This document shows positions 26,229-35,004 of a DNA stretch of 64,000 nucleotides, one piece after another (the stretch's first letter is position 1; each line of letters begins with the position of its first letter). The DNA is from Bordetella bronchialis (GTDB lineage: Bacteria > Pseudomonadota > Gammaproteobacteria > Burkholderiales > Burkholderiaceae_B), in NCBI RefSeq assembly GCF_001676705.1, contig NZ_CP016170.1, positions 3,410,001 through 3,474,000 of the forward strand. The letters are read 5' to 3'. The position numbers and the translations under genes were made by a program. The notes under the pieces were generated by a model. The model was given only the letters and a program-made list of their open reading frames with translations, did no database searches and had not been told where the DNA came from.

Positions 26229-29200
26229 ATGAATGACGCCAAACTTTTGAGTGATGTCCAGAATTCGGGCCTGCTCTCGAATATCCTGAAGTTCCAGTTC
26301 AATGACGTCTTCGAATTGACGGCAGACTCCACAAAAGGCAATGAAGCCGACGGTGTCAGCGCCTACACCGCGACGGCGACGCTGAACCAGAACGGTCTGG
26401 AGGCCTGGAACGTGACTTTCACGCTGTCGTCCACCAGCTCGGGATTGTTCGTCAAGCAAAAGGGCCAGGCCTACGGCGGCAGCGATGGCACGGATCGCAC
26501 CACGCTCATCGCGCCCTTGAACAGCAACAAGGCCGTGGCCCAGTTGGTGGACACGGATAAGGATGGCGAAGACGTCAAGGTATGGGCCAAGATCGAGAAT
26601 TCGGAAGTTCATGGCGGAGTGCTGGTCTCCGATCCCACATACGAGACATTCACCTTCGATGCCTTGCCGAAGAATCTGGCGCTGGACCTGCGCAATGACA
26701 ATCCCGGGGTACAGACGGTGGCCGACGGCGTCAATGTCTCCAGCGCCACCGCGACCCTGGTCAATGGCACCTCCGGCAAAAACTATGGATGGTCCGTCAC
26801 CTTTGCCTTGCCCAAGGACAAATCGGCGAAGTTCGTCGCGCAGGCCGGCCAGTCGTATGGAGGCGCCGACAGTACCGATCGCACGATACTGATCGCGCCA
26901 TTGGCCAGTAATAGCGCAACTGCCCAAATCGTCGACGAAAACCCCAAAGGGGAAACCGTCACGCTGAACGCCGCCGTCGACAACGCGGTAGTAGATCTCT
27001 CTGCGCCCGCGGTGAATTTTCCCTTCAGCGCGGTGACCGGCCTTTATTTGACACTGGAGGGCGACACTGGCGCCACCGTGGCGGCCGACGGCCAAAGCGC
27101 CCATTCCGCCACGGCCACGCTCGGCGGGACTAATATGTACTATCCGCTGAATGTGACCTTCACCCTCCCAGCGAACAAATCGGCGACCTTCCTGTTGCAG
27201 CAGAACCAGCGCTACGGCGATAACGGCACAAATAAACAAGTCATGATCGCTCCGCTGGCGCAGAACGTCGCAACGGCGAAATTCGTCGATCCCAAAGGAG
27301 AGACGGTGGCGCTACAGGCGGTGGTCGATTACGACGAAAACCAGACGATCGTGTCCAGCCCAAAGTCTCTGAGCTTCCAGTTCACCACGCAAGGCGGGGG
27401 CTCTTTCGATAACCCGAAGTATTTCAAAAGCGACGCGAACGCCCGAGAGAATGATATCTACCAATTGATCGATGGCGACTTTCCCGGAACCGGGTACATC
27501 GAAGGGGCATACTATATCTGCGTAAACCCCAATGGCTTGTCCAATGCCGCGAGCTATCCGCCGCCCGCCCTGGGCGAGCCCGACAATGAGAACTGGGCGC
27601 ACGCATGGAAATCGTTCCAGAATGGTGTACTTGACACGCTCGGCGCAGGCGCCAATCCCGCACTCTTTGGCAATGGCAACCACTGCCTCGGCGTCGTCCT
27701 GTATTTCGATCCCGGCACGGGCGAGGGCGGAAACCATATATCGCCGGACTGGACGCTACAGCCCGGCAAGTACTTCAAAAGCTACATGGAAACGCTGGGC
27801 TTTGTAATGAGATCCCAGGTTAAAACAAAAGAGTCCGAAGCCCCGCCCAACGGATTTTCGATCGCCTTGATCGACGATCATGGCGTGCCGTACGATGAAA
27901 CGCAGTCCCTGCTGAAGCCTACCCCTTACACCGCGGTAATCAATGGATCGAGATTCGCCGACACGGAAGACACAAGCGGCACGGCGGCTGACGACAGCAT
28001 TGAATGGTGCGCCAAACGCTATTACACATCCAAGATCAAAGAAACGACCAAGATAGGCCTCCAGAGCAGCCTTCCCGACGGTACCGAGGCGCGATTTGGC
28101 ACGACCGCGAACAGCAACACCACACCCATTCAAGTAACGGTATACACGTCGACGAAATACAACGCCGTTCCTGCCACCGGCGGGCTGGGGGTCGATCCGA
28201 AGCATATGGACCGGGGGGTGGCTCCTCCAGCCGATGATAATGACTATTGGAAAACACATCCCAGCATGGATCCGTGGCCAGCCGACTTCTATTGGCGCCA
28301 AGATAATTACCGCGTCGCCATCCGCAATAATGACGACGCATCCATTAACAATCAAGCGAGCGATAAGGAAATATTTGACATCACGATTGACGGGATGCCT
28401 CTAGACATCGACGGCAACACAGGTCCCAGCAGCTATATATATTGCGAGAGCTCCAATAACTGCTACACCACTGACGCATATATTTGCTGGACCGGTACTT
28501 CGGATTTGACAGCAAGATTTTATATGGATAATCCAGTCTCGCTCGAGACGGGTAATTTCGACGGTTCCATCACCCTTGTACTGGTGACCTATGTGCGCCT
28601 TTTCAATCCGTTCGGGCTTTGGCCAAGCAGCCCCGGACTAGTCAGTCTGCACGATCAATATGGCAATGAGGGGAGTTTCTACCTGAATTGCAATATCCCG
28701 CCGACATATTACCCGAAAGACTATGGCTCCCAAGATATCGACGGCTATCCGAAAAACAGCAGTATCGCGGTAGTTTCAAACACAGAAGGGCGTGTTCTCT
28801 CTAAGTTCGATGACGTGATTGTTAGCACTCAAGCGACGCCAACGGTGGTGGAGCCCGAGAACGTAGCGCTCTATTCCCCTAGTTATCAGAAGTGGGCGGG
28901 CCTAAGTCCCGATACCTTTCCGAAAGATCTATTGCGTTGGGTCAATCTTGCATCTCCGGGCGGCACAGGGGGCGTGTCTACTTGGCGCTTCATGGGTGTG
29001 GCCACGGAAGTTCCTAATGGCATATATACGTTCTATAACTCGGGATACGGAGGCTATTCTTGGGGCGTGAAATCCGAGTACTCCCTACCACCAAATGTTT
29101 TCGCTCAGCCCGGCTATGTTGCTTTGTGCACTGTGCGCCCAGTATGGGATCAGAATGGTTTCCTTTTATTTAACGAGTCCGGCTACACCCACCCGGAAAC

Positions 29201-29297
29201 GATAAGCGATACGACTTATGATCGTTTCGCGCCATTCGTGTCCCAACTCAACAAAGATTTCGTTTGGCGATTCACGAACGGGCGATCTCCCTATTGA
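26229..29297 (+). CDS. Large Ig-like repeat protein with a unique C-terminal region
   Basis: This 1022-residue protein has three Ig-like repeats of the same family as paralogue A (about 18-145, 149-268 and 271-388). About 630 residues follow that I cannot assign. This part is rich in Tyr, Trp, Asn and Pro, with short Cys-containing stretches (ESSNNCYTTDAYICW), and looks like compact beta-sheet. No signal peptide or membrane helix is seen. AAAGGAG before ATG 26229 supports the start; the longer frame from 26124 has no such site. The coding sequence is visibly AT-richer than its surroundings, most of all after about 28300, which suggests acquisition from elsewhere. Confidence 0.72.
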   Translation: MNDAKLLSDVQNSGLLSNILKFQFNDVFELTADSTKGNEADGVSAYTATATLNQNGLEAWNVTFTLSSTSSGLFVKQKGQAYGGSDGTDRTTLIAPLNSNKAVAQLVDTDKDGEDVKVWAKIENSEVHGGVLVSDPTYETFTFDALPKNLALDLRNDNPGVQTVADGVNVSSATATLVNGTSGKNYGWSVTFALPKDKSAKFVAQAGQSYGGADSTDRTILIAPLASNSATAQIVDENPKGETVTLNAAVDNAVVDLSAPAVNFPFSAVTGLYLTLEGDTGATVAADGQSAHSATATLGGTNMYYPLNVTFTLPANKSATFLLQQNQRYGDNGTNKQVMIAPLAQNVATAKFVDPKGETVALQAVVDYDENQTIVSSPKSLSFQFTTQGGGSFDNPKYFKSDANARENDIYQLIDGDFPGTGYIEGAYYICVNPNGLSNAASYPPPALGEPDNENWAHAWKSFQNGVLDTLGAGANPALFGNGNHCLGVVLYFDPGTGEGGNHISPDWTLQPGKYFKSYMETLGFVMRSQVKTKESEAPPNGFSIALIDDHGVPYDETQSLLKPTPYTAVINGSRFADTEDTSGTAADDSIEWCAKRYYTSKIKETTKIGLQSSLPDGTEARFGTTANSNTTPIQVTVYTSTKYNAVPATGGLGVDPKHMDRGVAPPADDNDYWKTHPSMDPWPADFYWRQDNYRVAIRNNDDASINNQASDKEIFDITIDGMPLDIDGNTGPSSYIYCESSNNCYTTDAYICWTGTSDLTARFYMDNPVSLETGNFDGSITLVLVTYVRLFNPFGLWPSSPGLVSLHDQYGNEGSFYLNCNIPPTYYPKDYGSQDIDGYPKNSSIAVVSNTEGRVLSKFDDVIVSTQATPTVVEPENVALYSPSYQKWAGLSPDTFPKDLLRWVNLASPGGTGGVSTWRFMGVATEVPNGIYTFYNSGYGGYSWGVKSEYSLPPNVFAQPGYVALCTVRPVWDQNGFLLFNESGYTHPETISDTTYDRFAPFVSQLNKDFVWRFTNGRSPY

Positions 29298-29449
29298 TGG
29301 AAACACGTACGCGGCCTTTCCTTGGACAGATCAGGCGTCTACTATAGTCTCCGGGCTCAGATCGTCGCACGAGCTTTCCCTAGCCTCCTATTGCGCCAGC
29401 TACACAGCAAGCCATGCCTGAAAAGAGAAAGCACACCAAGAGCAATGCA

Positions 29450-29677
29450 TCAGCCGCGCGCCGGTAAGCCTTCGCCGTCCCGATACTCCAGCAAATCCCC
29501 CGGCTGGCACTGCAGCGCGCGGCATATCGCTTCCAGCGTGTCGAAGCGCACGCCCCTTACCTTGCCGGACTTCAGCAGGGAAAGATTCTGCTCGGTGATC
29601 CCGACGATCGCCGCCAGGTCTTTCGATTTCATCTTGCGCATGCTCAGCATGACGTCGAGCCTGACGACGATGGGCAT
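29450..29677 (-). CDS. Small HTH (Cro/CI-type) regulator
   Basis: This 75-residue protein is a single helix-turn-helix domain: KSKDLAAIVGITEQNLSLLK followed by RFDTLEAICRALQCQPGDLL, the plan of compact YozG-like regulators. AGGAG lies 7-8 nt before ATG 29677; the longer frame to 29905 is not supported. It is 68 nt downstream of the DUF2975 gene on the same strand. The pair HTH plus DUF2975 membrane protein is a recurring arrangement. Confidence 0.88.
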   Translation of the reverse strand: MPIVVRLDVMLSMRKMKSKDLAAIVGITEQNLSLLKSGKVRGVRFDTLEAICRALQCQPGDLLEYRDGEGLPARG

Positions 29678-29745
29678 TCGGGCTCCTGTCGGGTAAGGGG
29701 TTGGCGCGACGGCGCCCGGCGCGACGGCGCCAGGCACGACGGCGC

Positions 29746-30339
29746 TCATACGAACTGCTGGTTTTCCTGGTAGACCTCGGACGCCCGCTGCAGGATGCGG
29801 CCGATGATGGCGATGCATGCCGCGACGAACAGCGCCACCAGGTCCGTGGAATCGAGCGACAGCGTCACCAGCCGATGGCCCGGCCCGTTGCGCAGCGTCA
29901 GCCACACGCTAAGCACCGGCTCCGTCAGGAATTGCACCACGACCCACAGCGCGATCGAACGCCCCAGCGCACCAAGCCGGCGCGCCGCTTCCATGGAAAA
30001 GTACGCGCCTTCCGCATAGGCGCGAAACAGCCTGCGCAGGTGCCCCAGGCCGTACATCAGCACCAGCAGCGGCACGCTGGAAATCAGGATCGCGCCCAGT
30101 CGCTGCCAAAGCGGAAACGTCGCGATGTCGATATCACCATTCGACACCCACCGGGACGTCAGCCCGAAACTGAAGCCATAGCCATGCACGCCATAGGGCG
30201 GATAGATCCAATTGGCGACGTTGAGGGCCAGCAGCGCGAACATGAGCGCGAGCGTGATGCTGGCCATGCGGTGACTGAGACCGGCCAGGCGGTCCGCGGG
30301 AAGCCTGCGCCGGAAGGAGGCGGGATGGTGGACGGGCAT
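29746..30339 (-). CDS. DUF2975 family membrane protein
   Basis: This 197-residue protein has four likely membrane helices (about 27-50, 78-100, 125-150 and 165-185) and the DUF2975 pattern, including GHLRRLFRAYAEGAYFS. The function of the family is unknown. It is commonly coupled to a small HTH protein, here encoded just downstream, so it may modulate that regulator. I start at ATG 30339, preceded by GAGG. An AT-rich promoter region lies about 80 nt further upstream. Confidence 0.8.
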   Translation of the reverse strand: MPVHHPASFRRRLPADRLAGLSHRMASITLALMFALLALNVANWIYPPYGVHGYGFSFGLTSRWVSNGDIDIATFPLWQRLGAILISSVPLLVLMYGLGHLRRLFRAYAEGAYFSMEAARRLGALGRSIALWVVVQFLTEPVLSVWLTLRNGPGHRLVTLSLDSTDLVALFVAACIAIIGRILQRASEVYQENQQFV

Positions 30340-30418
30340 GGAAACCTCATGGGGAGAGAGGGTCTGTGGACCCGACGCGCCGGGCGGAATAGCGTCGCAC
30401 CGGGAGCGGTGTGCCGAC

Positions 30419-30447
30419 ATATTAATCCAGAAATTATCGCAAAACAA
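30419..30447 (-). promoter_or_regulatory. Candidate sigma-70 promoter of the DUF2975/HTH pair
   Basis: On the minus strand TTGTTT (30447-30442) is separated by 17 nt from TAATAT (30424-30419), upstream of ATG 30339. It lies in a strikingly AT-rich patch (about 30419-30480) in an otherwise GC-rich region. A 10-bp palindrome ATATCGATAT (30462-30471) next to it could be an operator for the small HTH protein. Confidence 0.45.
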
Positions 30448-30671
30448 TAATTTTTTATTTTATATCGATATCTGCGTGCGAATTGCCTTAACGCATCCCC
30501 CGACCTTCATCGGCGCGCGCCGTGCGACCCTCGGCACGTCGCCCATATAGGCGACAGTTGTCCCGCGTAAAACGAAGCCCTTCATACTCACCGGCAGCGT
30601 GGCATGAGTGCCGCCCCGGGGCTGCCGCCCCCGCGCCAGCCAACAAAAGCGCCGGACGTCGGCCCGCAGAT
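30448..30671. other. Intergenic region upstream of the DUF2975 promoter
   Basis: Apart from the AT-rich patch already described, this stretch up to the 3' end of the phospholipase C gene holds no gene I can support. Together with 30340-30447 it makes a 332-bp gap. No terminator with a T-run is evident after the phospholipase gene. Confidence 0.4.
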
Positions 30672-32948
30672 CTACCGCTCGCCGATGGCCACGCCGCCCA
30701 TTGCGGGATCGGAGTAACCGTCCTGGCCGGTTTCCATCCGCCCGGCGAAACGCCGCGTATAGCCGGCGCCATCGTCCAGCGCCAATGTGAAGTCATACCA
30801 CTGGTGCGAACCGGCCAAGGGCCATCGCCATTCCGCCTGCTGGCCCGCGGGAATGTCGCGATGCCAGCTAGCCCGTTGGAAATAGGCGTTGTCGCGCACG
30901 ATGGCCGGGATGGCCCCCTGGCCGGGGTTGGACAGCGTCAGCACCAGCATGCCCTCGGCCGGCACATAGCGCACGCGCGCCGCCGGGACCGCGGCGGCCG
31001 CATCGCCCGGTTCGGCCGTTCCGATGAACCGCCGATGGAAGCCATTGGGGCCCAGCACCCACAGGTCGTACGCGCCGCCCGGCGCCAGGGGCCAGTCGTC
31101 CTCCAGCGCCCTGCCCGGCTCCACCGTGTAGCGACGCGGCAGCGCGTCCAGGCGATGGACGTCGTAGACATGAAACACCGCCGCGCGCTGCCCCGTATTG
31201 GAAAAGACCAGGCGCACAGCGGGTGAGCGGCGCGACGTGGCCTTCGTCTCGTCGCCATCCCCCTGGCCCGCCGGACGGCGCAGATCGTCGTCCACATGCA
31301 ATTCATAAGGCAATGCGCGCGAGCGCCGCTTGCCACGGGCCTGGACCGGCAAGGCCAGCTCCGCCGGCACGCCAGGGGCCGTGGTCCCCGGCAAGGCGCG
31401 GCTGCGGCGATCCCGCGTGGCCGTCTCCGGCAGATGGTCCAGGACAGGCGTCGACGAGCGGCGCGCGTTGGGCGTCGCGAAATCGAAACAGGACATCAAG
31501 TCGCCCGCGACGGCGCGGCGCCAGGGGCTGATGTTGGGCTCGTCCACACCAAAGCGGCGTCCGATGAAGCGCAGCACCGACGTGTGGTCGAAGACTTCGG
31601 AATTGACCCAGCCGCCACGGCTCCACGGCGATATCACGTACATCGGCACGCGCGGCCCCATGCCGTAGGGATGATGGCGATACGGCCGCGTCGGCTCGAC
31701 GCCGCCTACGTCATCGCCCAGGTAGTCGTCCGCCACGTCCACCGTGCTCGCGCCCATGGGGTCGCGCGCCGCCGTGCCGCCATCCGTGCGGGCGTGCGAT
31801 GGCGGCGCCGGCGGCGGCATGTGATCGAAGTAGCCGTCGTTCTCGTCGAAGTTCAGGATCAGCACCGTGCGGCTCCAGACGCGCGGATTCGAGGTCAGGG
31901 CCTCCAGTACCTGGGCCGTGAAGGCGGCGCCCTGCGCCGGACTGGACGGCGATGGATGCTCAGAAGCGGAAGACGGCGCGCAGATCCATGACACCTGAGG
32001 CAGGCAGTCCGCCATGACGTCGGCCTTCAGCGCCGCCACATTGCGCGTGCGTATGCCCTTCTCGTACAAGGCGCGTTCGCGGGCGGTGCGCTCCGGCAGC
32101 ACCGCCGGCACGCTGCGCGCATGCGCCCGGCGGAAAGCCTTGAAGCCGAACAGCGGGTTCAGCGCGTAGAACTCGAACTCGTTGTCCTGGTAGACCTGCC
32201 AGCTGATGCCGGCGTCTTCCAGGCGTTCCGCGTAGGTCATCCAGGTGTAACCCAGTTTCCGGGGACCGTTGTGCAGCGTGTTGTAGCTGTTGTCCAGCGC
32301 CGGGCCGTTGTAGACGCCGGGCATGGCAGGGTCGTCCCTGCCATGGTTGGTGCCGGTGTACAGGAAGCAGCGGTTGGGATTGGTGCCGCCGGTCAGCGAG
32401 CAATAGTAGGCATCGCACACCGTGAAGGCATTGGCCAGTGCGAACTGGAAGGGAATGTCCGCCTGCGTGTAGTACACCATCGAGGCGTTGCGCTTGAACT
32501 GCGGCCAATGCGTCATGCGGCCGCCGTCCCAGGCATCCTGGGCATCGGGATACAGGTGCGGCGTGCCGGCCGTGCGCATCAGGCGGAAGTCGGTGGCCGT
32601 ATCGTTGTGCTGCGGCGCGAGAATCGACGGCATGCCCGCCGGCTGGCCGTCATGGCGCTGGTACCAGACGGTCTTGCCCGCCATGCCCGGCGCATCGGGC
32701 ACGGGGATGGGGAAGCGGTCGCCGAACCCGCGCACGCCGGCCAGGGTGCCGAAGTAATGATCGAAGGACCGGTTCTCCTGCGTCAGCACCACGATATGGG
32801 CGACGTCCTGCAGCGTGCCGGTACGCTGGTCCGCGCCGATCGCCAGCGCCTTGCGGATGGCCGGTGGAAACATGGACAGCGCGGCGGCGGCTCCGGCGGC
32901 CTGGGCGGACAGGCGGAAGAATTCGCGGCGACGGGTATCGGTGGGCAT
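30672..32948 (-). CDS. Phosphocholine-type phospholipase C, Tat-exported
   Basis: This 758-residue protein of the bacterial phospholipase C/acid phosphatase superfamily hydrolyses phospholipid head groups outside the cytoplasm. The N-terminus has a twin-arginine signal (RRREFFRLSAQAAGAAAALS). The phosphoesterase domain has the family opening VVLTQENRSFDHYFGTLAGV, LTGGTNPNR and FDENDGYFDH. The C-terminal part (about 560-758) holds the two DUF756-type beta domains of PlcN/PlcH. I start at ATG 32948, immediately before the Tat motif. No plcR-like chaperone gene is adjacent. Haemolytic activity cannot be judged. Confidence 0.9.
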   Translation of the reverse strand: MPTDTRRREFFRLSAQAAGAAAALSMFPPAIRKALAIGADQRTGTLQDVAHIVVLTQENRSFDHYFGTLAGVRGFGDRFPIPVPDAPGMAGKTVWYQRHDGQPAGMPSILAPQHNDTATDFRLMRTAGTPHLYPDAQDAWDGGRMTHWPQFKRNASMVYYTQADIPFQFALANAFTVCDAYYCSLTGGTNPNRCFLYTGTNHGRDDPAMPGVYNGPALDNSYNTLHNGPRKLGYTWMTYAERLEDAGISWQVYQDNEFEFYALNPLFGFKAFRRAHARSVPAVLPERTARERALYEKGIRTRNVAALKADVMADCLPQVSWICAPSSASEHPSPSSPAQGAAFTAQVLEALTSNPRVWSRTVLILNFDENDGYFDHMPPPAPPSHARTDGGTAARDPMGASTVDVADDYLGDDVGGVEPTRPYRHHPYGMGPRVPMYVISPWSRGGWVNSEVFDHTSVLRFIGRRFGVDEPNISPWRRAVAGDLMSCFDFATPNARRSSTPVLDHLPETATRDRRSRALPGTTAPGVPAELALPVQARGKRRSRALPYELHVDDDLRRPAGQGDGDETKATSRRSPAVRLVFSNTGQRAAVFHVYDVHRLDALPRRYTVEPGRALEDDWPLAPGGAYDLWVLGPNGFHRRFIGTAEPGDAAAAVPAARVRYVPAEGMLVLTLSNPGQGAIPAIVRDNAYFQRASWHRDIPAGQQAEWRWPLAGSHQWYDFTLALDDGAGYTRRFAGRMETGQDGYSDPAMGGVAIGER

Positions 32949-33202
32949 GTCGGCAATGACGATATCGAGGGATCGGGCGGCTTGCGGGGCCCGCGCGCAA
33001 TGCACGGATCCCGCCCGACTAGTATGCCTGCGTCCACTTCACATAACGCTGAAGCCGGGGCAGCGCCTGCATTCCGGTCTTCGCGAAAACCGCCGCAGCG
33101 TTTACAGTAATTGCCGGTCCGGCGCGGCCGTCGCATCGATACGCGTCCCGACCGTCATCCGCCCCAGGAGCCGCATTGCGCGGCGCGCAAAGAGAGGTCC
33201 CC

Positions 33203-34651
33203 ATGAGCACGCAGCCCACGCAAGGCCCATCCGGAAACACCACCCCGCGCGCGGATTCGCCGTCCGGCGTAACGCCCACCCACTTCGACGCCATCGTCAT
33301 CGGCGCGGGACAGGCCGGCCCGCCGCTGGCCGGCCGCCTGACACAGGCGGGCCAGCGCGTGGCCTTGATCGAGCGCAAGCACTTCGGCGGCACCTGCGTC
33401 AACACGGGCTGCATGCCGACCAAGACGCTGGTCGCCAGCGCCTATGCGGCCCACCTGGCGCGGCGCGCCGCGGACTTCGGCGTCGCGCTGCAAGGCACGG
33501 TCGGCGTCGACGCCAGGCGGCTGAAGGAGCGCAAGGACGAAGTCGTCCTGCGTGCCCGGGGCAACGTGGAAAAGTGGCTGCGAGGCATGGACAACTGCAC
33601 CGTAGTGCAGGGCCACGCACGCTTCGTGGGCCCGCGCGAAATCGACGTGGACGGCCGGCGCCTGTCGGCGGACCGCTTCTACATCAATGTCGGCGGCCGC
33701 GCCAATATTCCGGACATGCCGGGCGTGCGCGACATCCCGCTGCTGACGAACACCACCCTGCTGGACCTGGACACCGTGCCGCGCCATATGATCGTCATCG
33801 GCGGCAGCTATATCGGGCTGGAGTTCGCGCAGATGTACCGCCGCTTCGGCGCCGAGGTCACCGTGGTGGAGAAAGGTCCGCGGCTGATTTCACGTGAAGA
33901 TCCGGATATCTCCGACGCCATCCTGAAGATCCTGGAAAAGGAAGGCATACGGGTGCACCTGAACGCGGAATGCATACGGTTCGAAGCGCATCCGCAAGGC
34001 GCCGCCGTCCGCGTGTCGTGCCGGCAGGATCCCGGGCCCATCATCGGCTCGCATGTGCTGATGGCGGTCGGGCGGCTGCCGAACACCGGCGATCTCGGGC
34101 TGGAGGCCGCGGGCGTAAAGACCGACGAACGCGGGTACATCGTTGTCGACGACCAGCTGCGCACCAGCGTGCCGCACATCTGGGCGCTGGGCGATTGCAA
34201 TGGGCGCGGCGCCTTCACCCATACCTCGTATAACGACTTCGAGATCGTCGCGGCCAACCTGCTGGACGAAGACCCGCGCCGCGTCAGCGACCGCCTGCCC
34301 TGTTATGCCCTGTACATCGATCCGCCGCTGGGCCGCGTGGGCATGACGGAAGCCGCGGTGCGCGCCACCGGCCGGCCGGCGCTGGTCGGCGTGCGCCCCA
34401 TGACGCGCGTCGGCCGCGCCGTCGAAAAGGGCGAGACCGAGGGATTCATGAAGGTGGTGGTGGATGCCGAGACCAAGGCTATCCTGGGCGCCGCCATCCT
34501 GGGTACCGGCGGCGACGAAGCCGTGCACGGGATACTGGATGTGATGTCGAGCAAGGCGCCCTATACGACCCTGCAGCGCACCGTACAGATCCATCCGACG
34601 GTGTCCGAGCTGATACCCACGGTGCTGGGGGAGTTGAAACCGATGGCGTAA
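33203..34651 (+). CDS. FAD-dependent pyridine nucleotide-disulfide oxidoreductase (MerA/Lpd-like)
   Basis: This 482-residue class-I flavoprotein has the FAD-binding IGAGQAG (about 33-39), the redox-active pair in GGTCVNTGCMPTK (Cys65, Cys70), the NAD(P) fold VIGGSYIGLEFAQ and the C-terminal HPTVSEL with the His-Glu pair. MerA's metal-binding N-domain and C-terminal cysteines are absent, so mercuric reduction is unlikely. An N-terminal tail of about 27 Thr/Pro/Ser-rich residues precedes the fold. It is annotated elsewhere under such names as mercuric reductase or soluble transhydrogenase-like; the true substrate is unknown. Confidence 0.85.
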   Translation: MSTQPTQGPSGNTTPRADSPSGVTPTHFDAIVIGAGQAGPPLAGRLTQAGQRVALIERKHFGGTCVNTGCMPTKTLVASAYAAHLARRAADFGVALQGTVGVDARRLKERKDEVVLRARGNVEKWLRGMDNCTVVQGHARFVGPREIDVDGRRLSADRFYINVGGRANIPDMPGVRDIPLLTNTTLLDLDTVPRHMIVIGGSYIGLEFAQMYRRFGAEVTVVEKGPRLISREDPDISDAILKILEKEGIRVHLNAECIRFEAHPQGAAVRVSCRQDPGPIIGSHVLMAVGRLPNTGDLGLEAAGVKTDERGYIVVDDQLRTSVPHIWALGDCNGRGAFTHTSYNDFEIVAANLLDEDPRRVSDRLPCYALYIDPPLGRVGMTEAAVRATGRPALVGVRPMTRVGRAVEKGETEGFMKVVVDAETKAILGAAILGTGGDEAVHGILDVMSSKAPYTTLQRTVQIHPTVSELIPTVLGELKPMA

Positions 34652-34673
34652 AGGACCGACGCAGAGAACCGCG

Positions 34674-34886
34674 TCAGAACGAGACTTCCAGCGATATGCC
34701 CGAATAATCCGCCCGGAGGGCCAGTTGCCGGCCAGGGCCTTCTTCGAAGTGGATCGGGCCGTACTGCTCCATCGTGCGCAATGCGCGGGGAAGATTGGAT
34801 TTTGCCCTGCCGCTTTTGGCGGCCAGGTCGTTCAATGAAACGGGTTCGGTCCGCGCGATCAGGGCGAGCCCTGACGTTCGGCCACA
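34674..34886 (-). pseudogene. 5'-truncated MarR-like (HVO_A0114-type) DNA-binding protein
   Basis: Reading leftwards to TGA 34676-34674, the frame encodes a winged-helix C-terminus: ALIARTEPVSLNDLAAKSGR, then SNLPRALRTMEQYG, and it ends LEVSF. It resembles the last two thirds of HVO_A0114-type regulators, normally about 110-120 residues. Upstream in the same frame I find no ATG, GTG or TTG with a ribosome-binding site before it meets the terminator of the Bug gene. The 5' third thus seems lost, and I treat it as a remnant. Confidence 0.55.
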
Positions 34887-34920
34887 AGCATGAATCTCTA
34901 TCGACGCCGGCCAGACAACG

Positions 34921-34948
34921 AAAAAGGGCCCGGACAGAAGCCGGGCCC
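34921..34948 (-). terminator. Rho-independent terminator of the Bug receptor gene
   Basis: On the minus strand the stem GGGCCCGG/CCGGGCCC with a 7-nt loop is followed by five T. It lies 57 nt beyond the stop codon of the gene at 35005-35982. Confidence 0.88.
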
Positions 34949-35004
34949 CGCTTTGAAAGGCGTACCGGATCGGAGGTCGCCTTACCCGCGGTGTTTTCGT
35001 TTCA

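Noticed and set aside
33203..34651. Mercuric reductase
   Set aside because: The disulfide oxidoreductase core fits, but the C-terminal mercury-binding cysteines and the other mer genes are missing.
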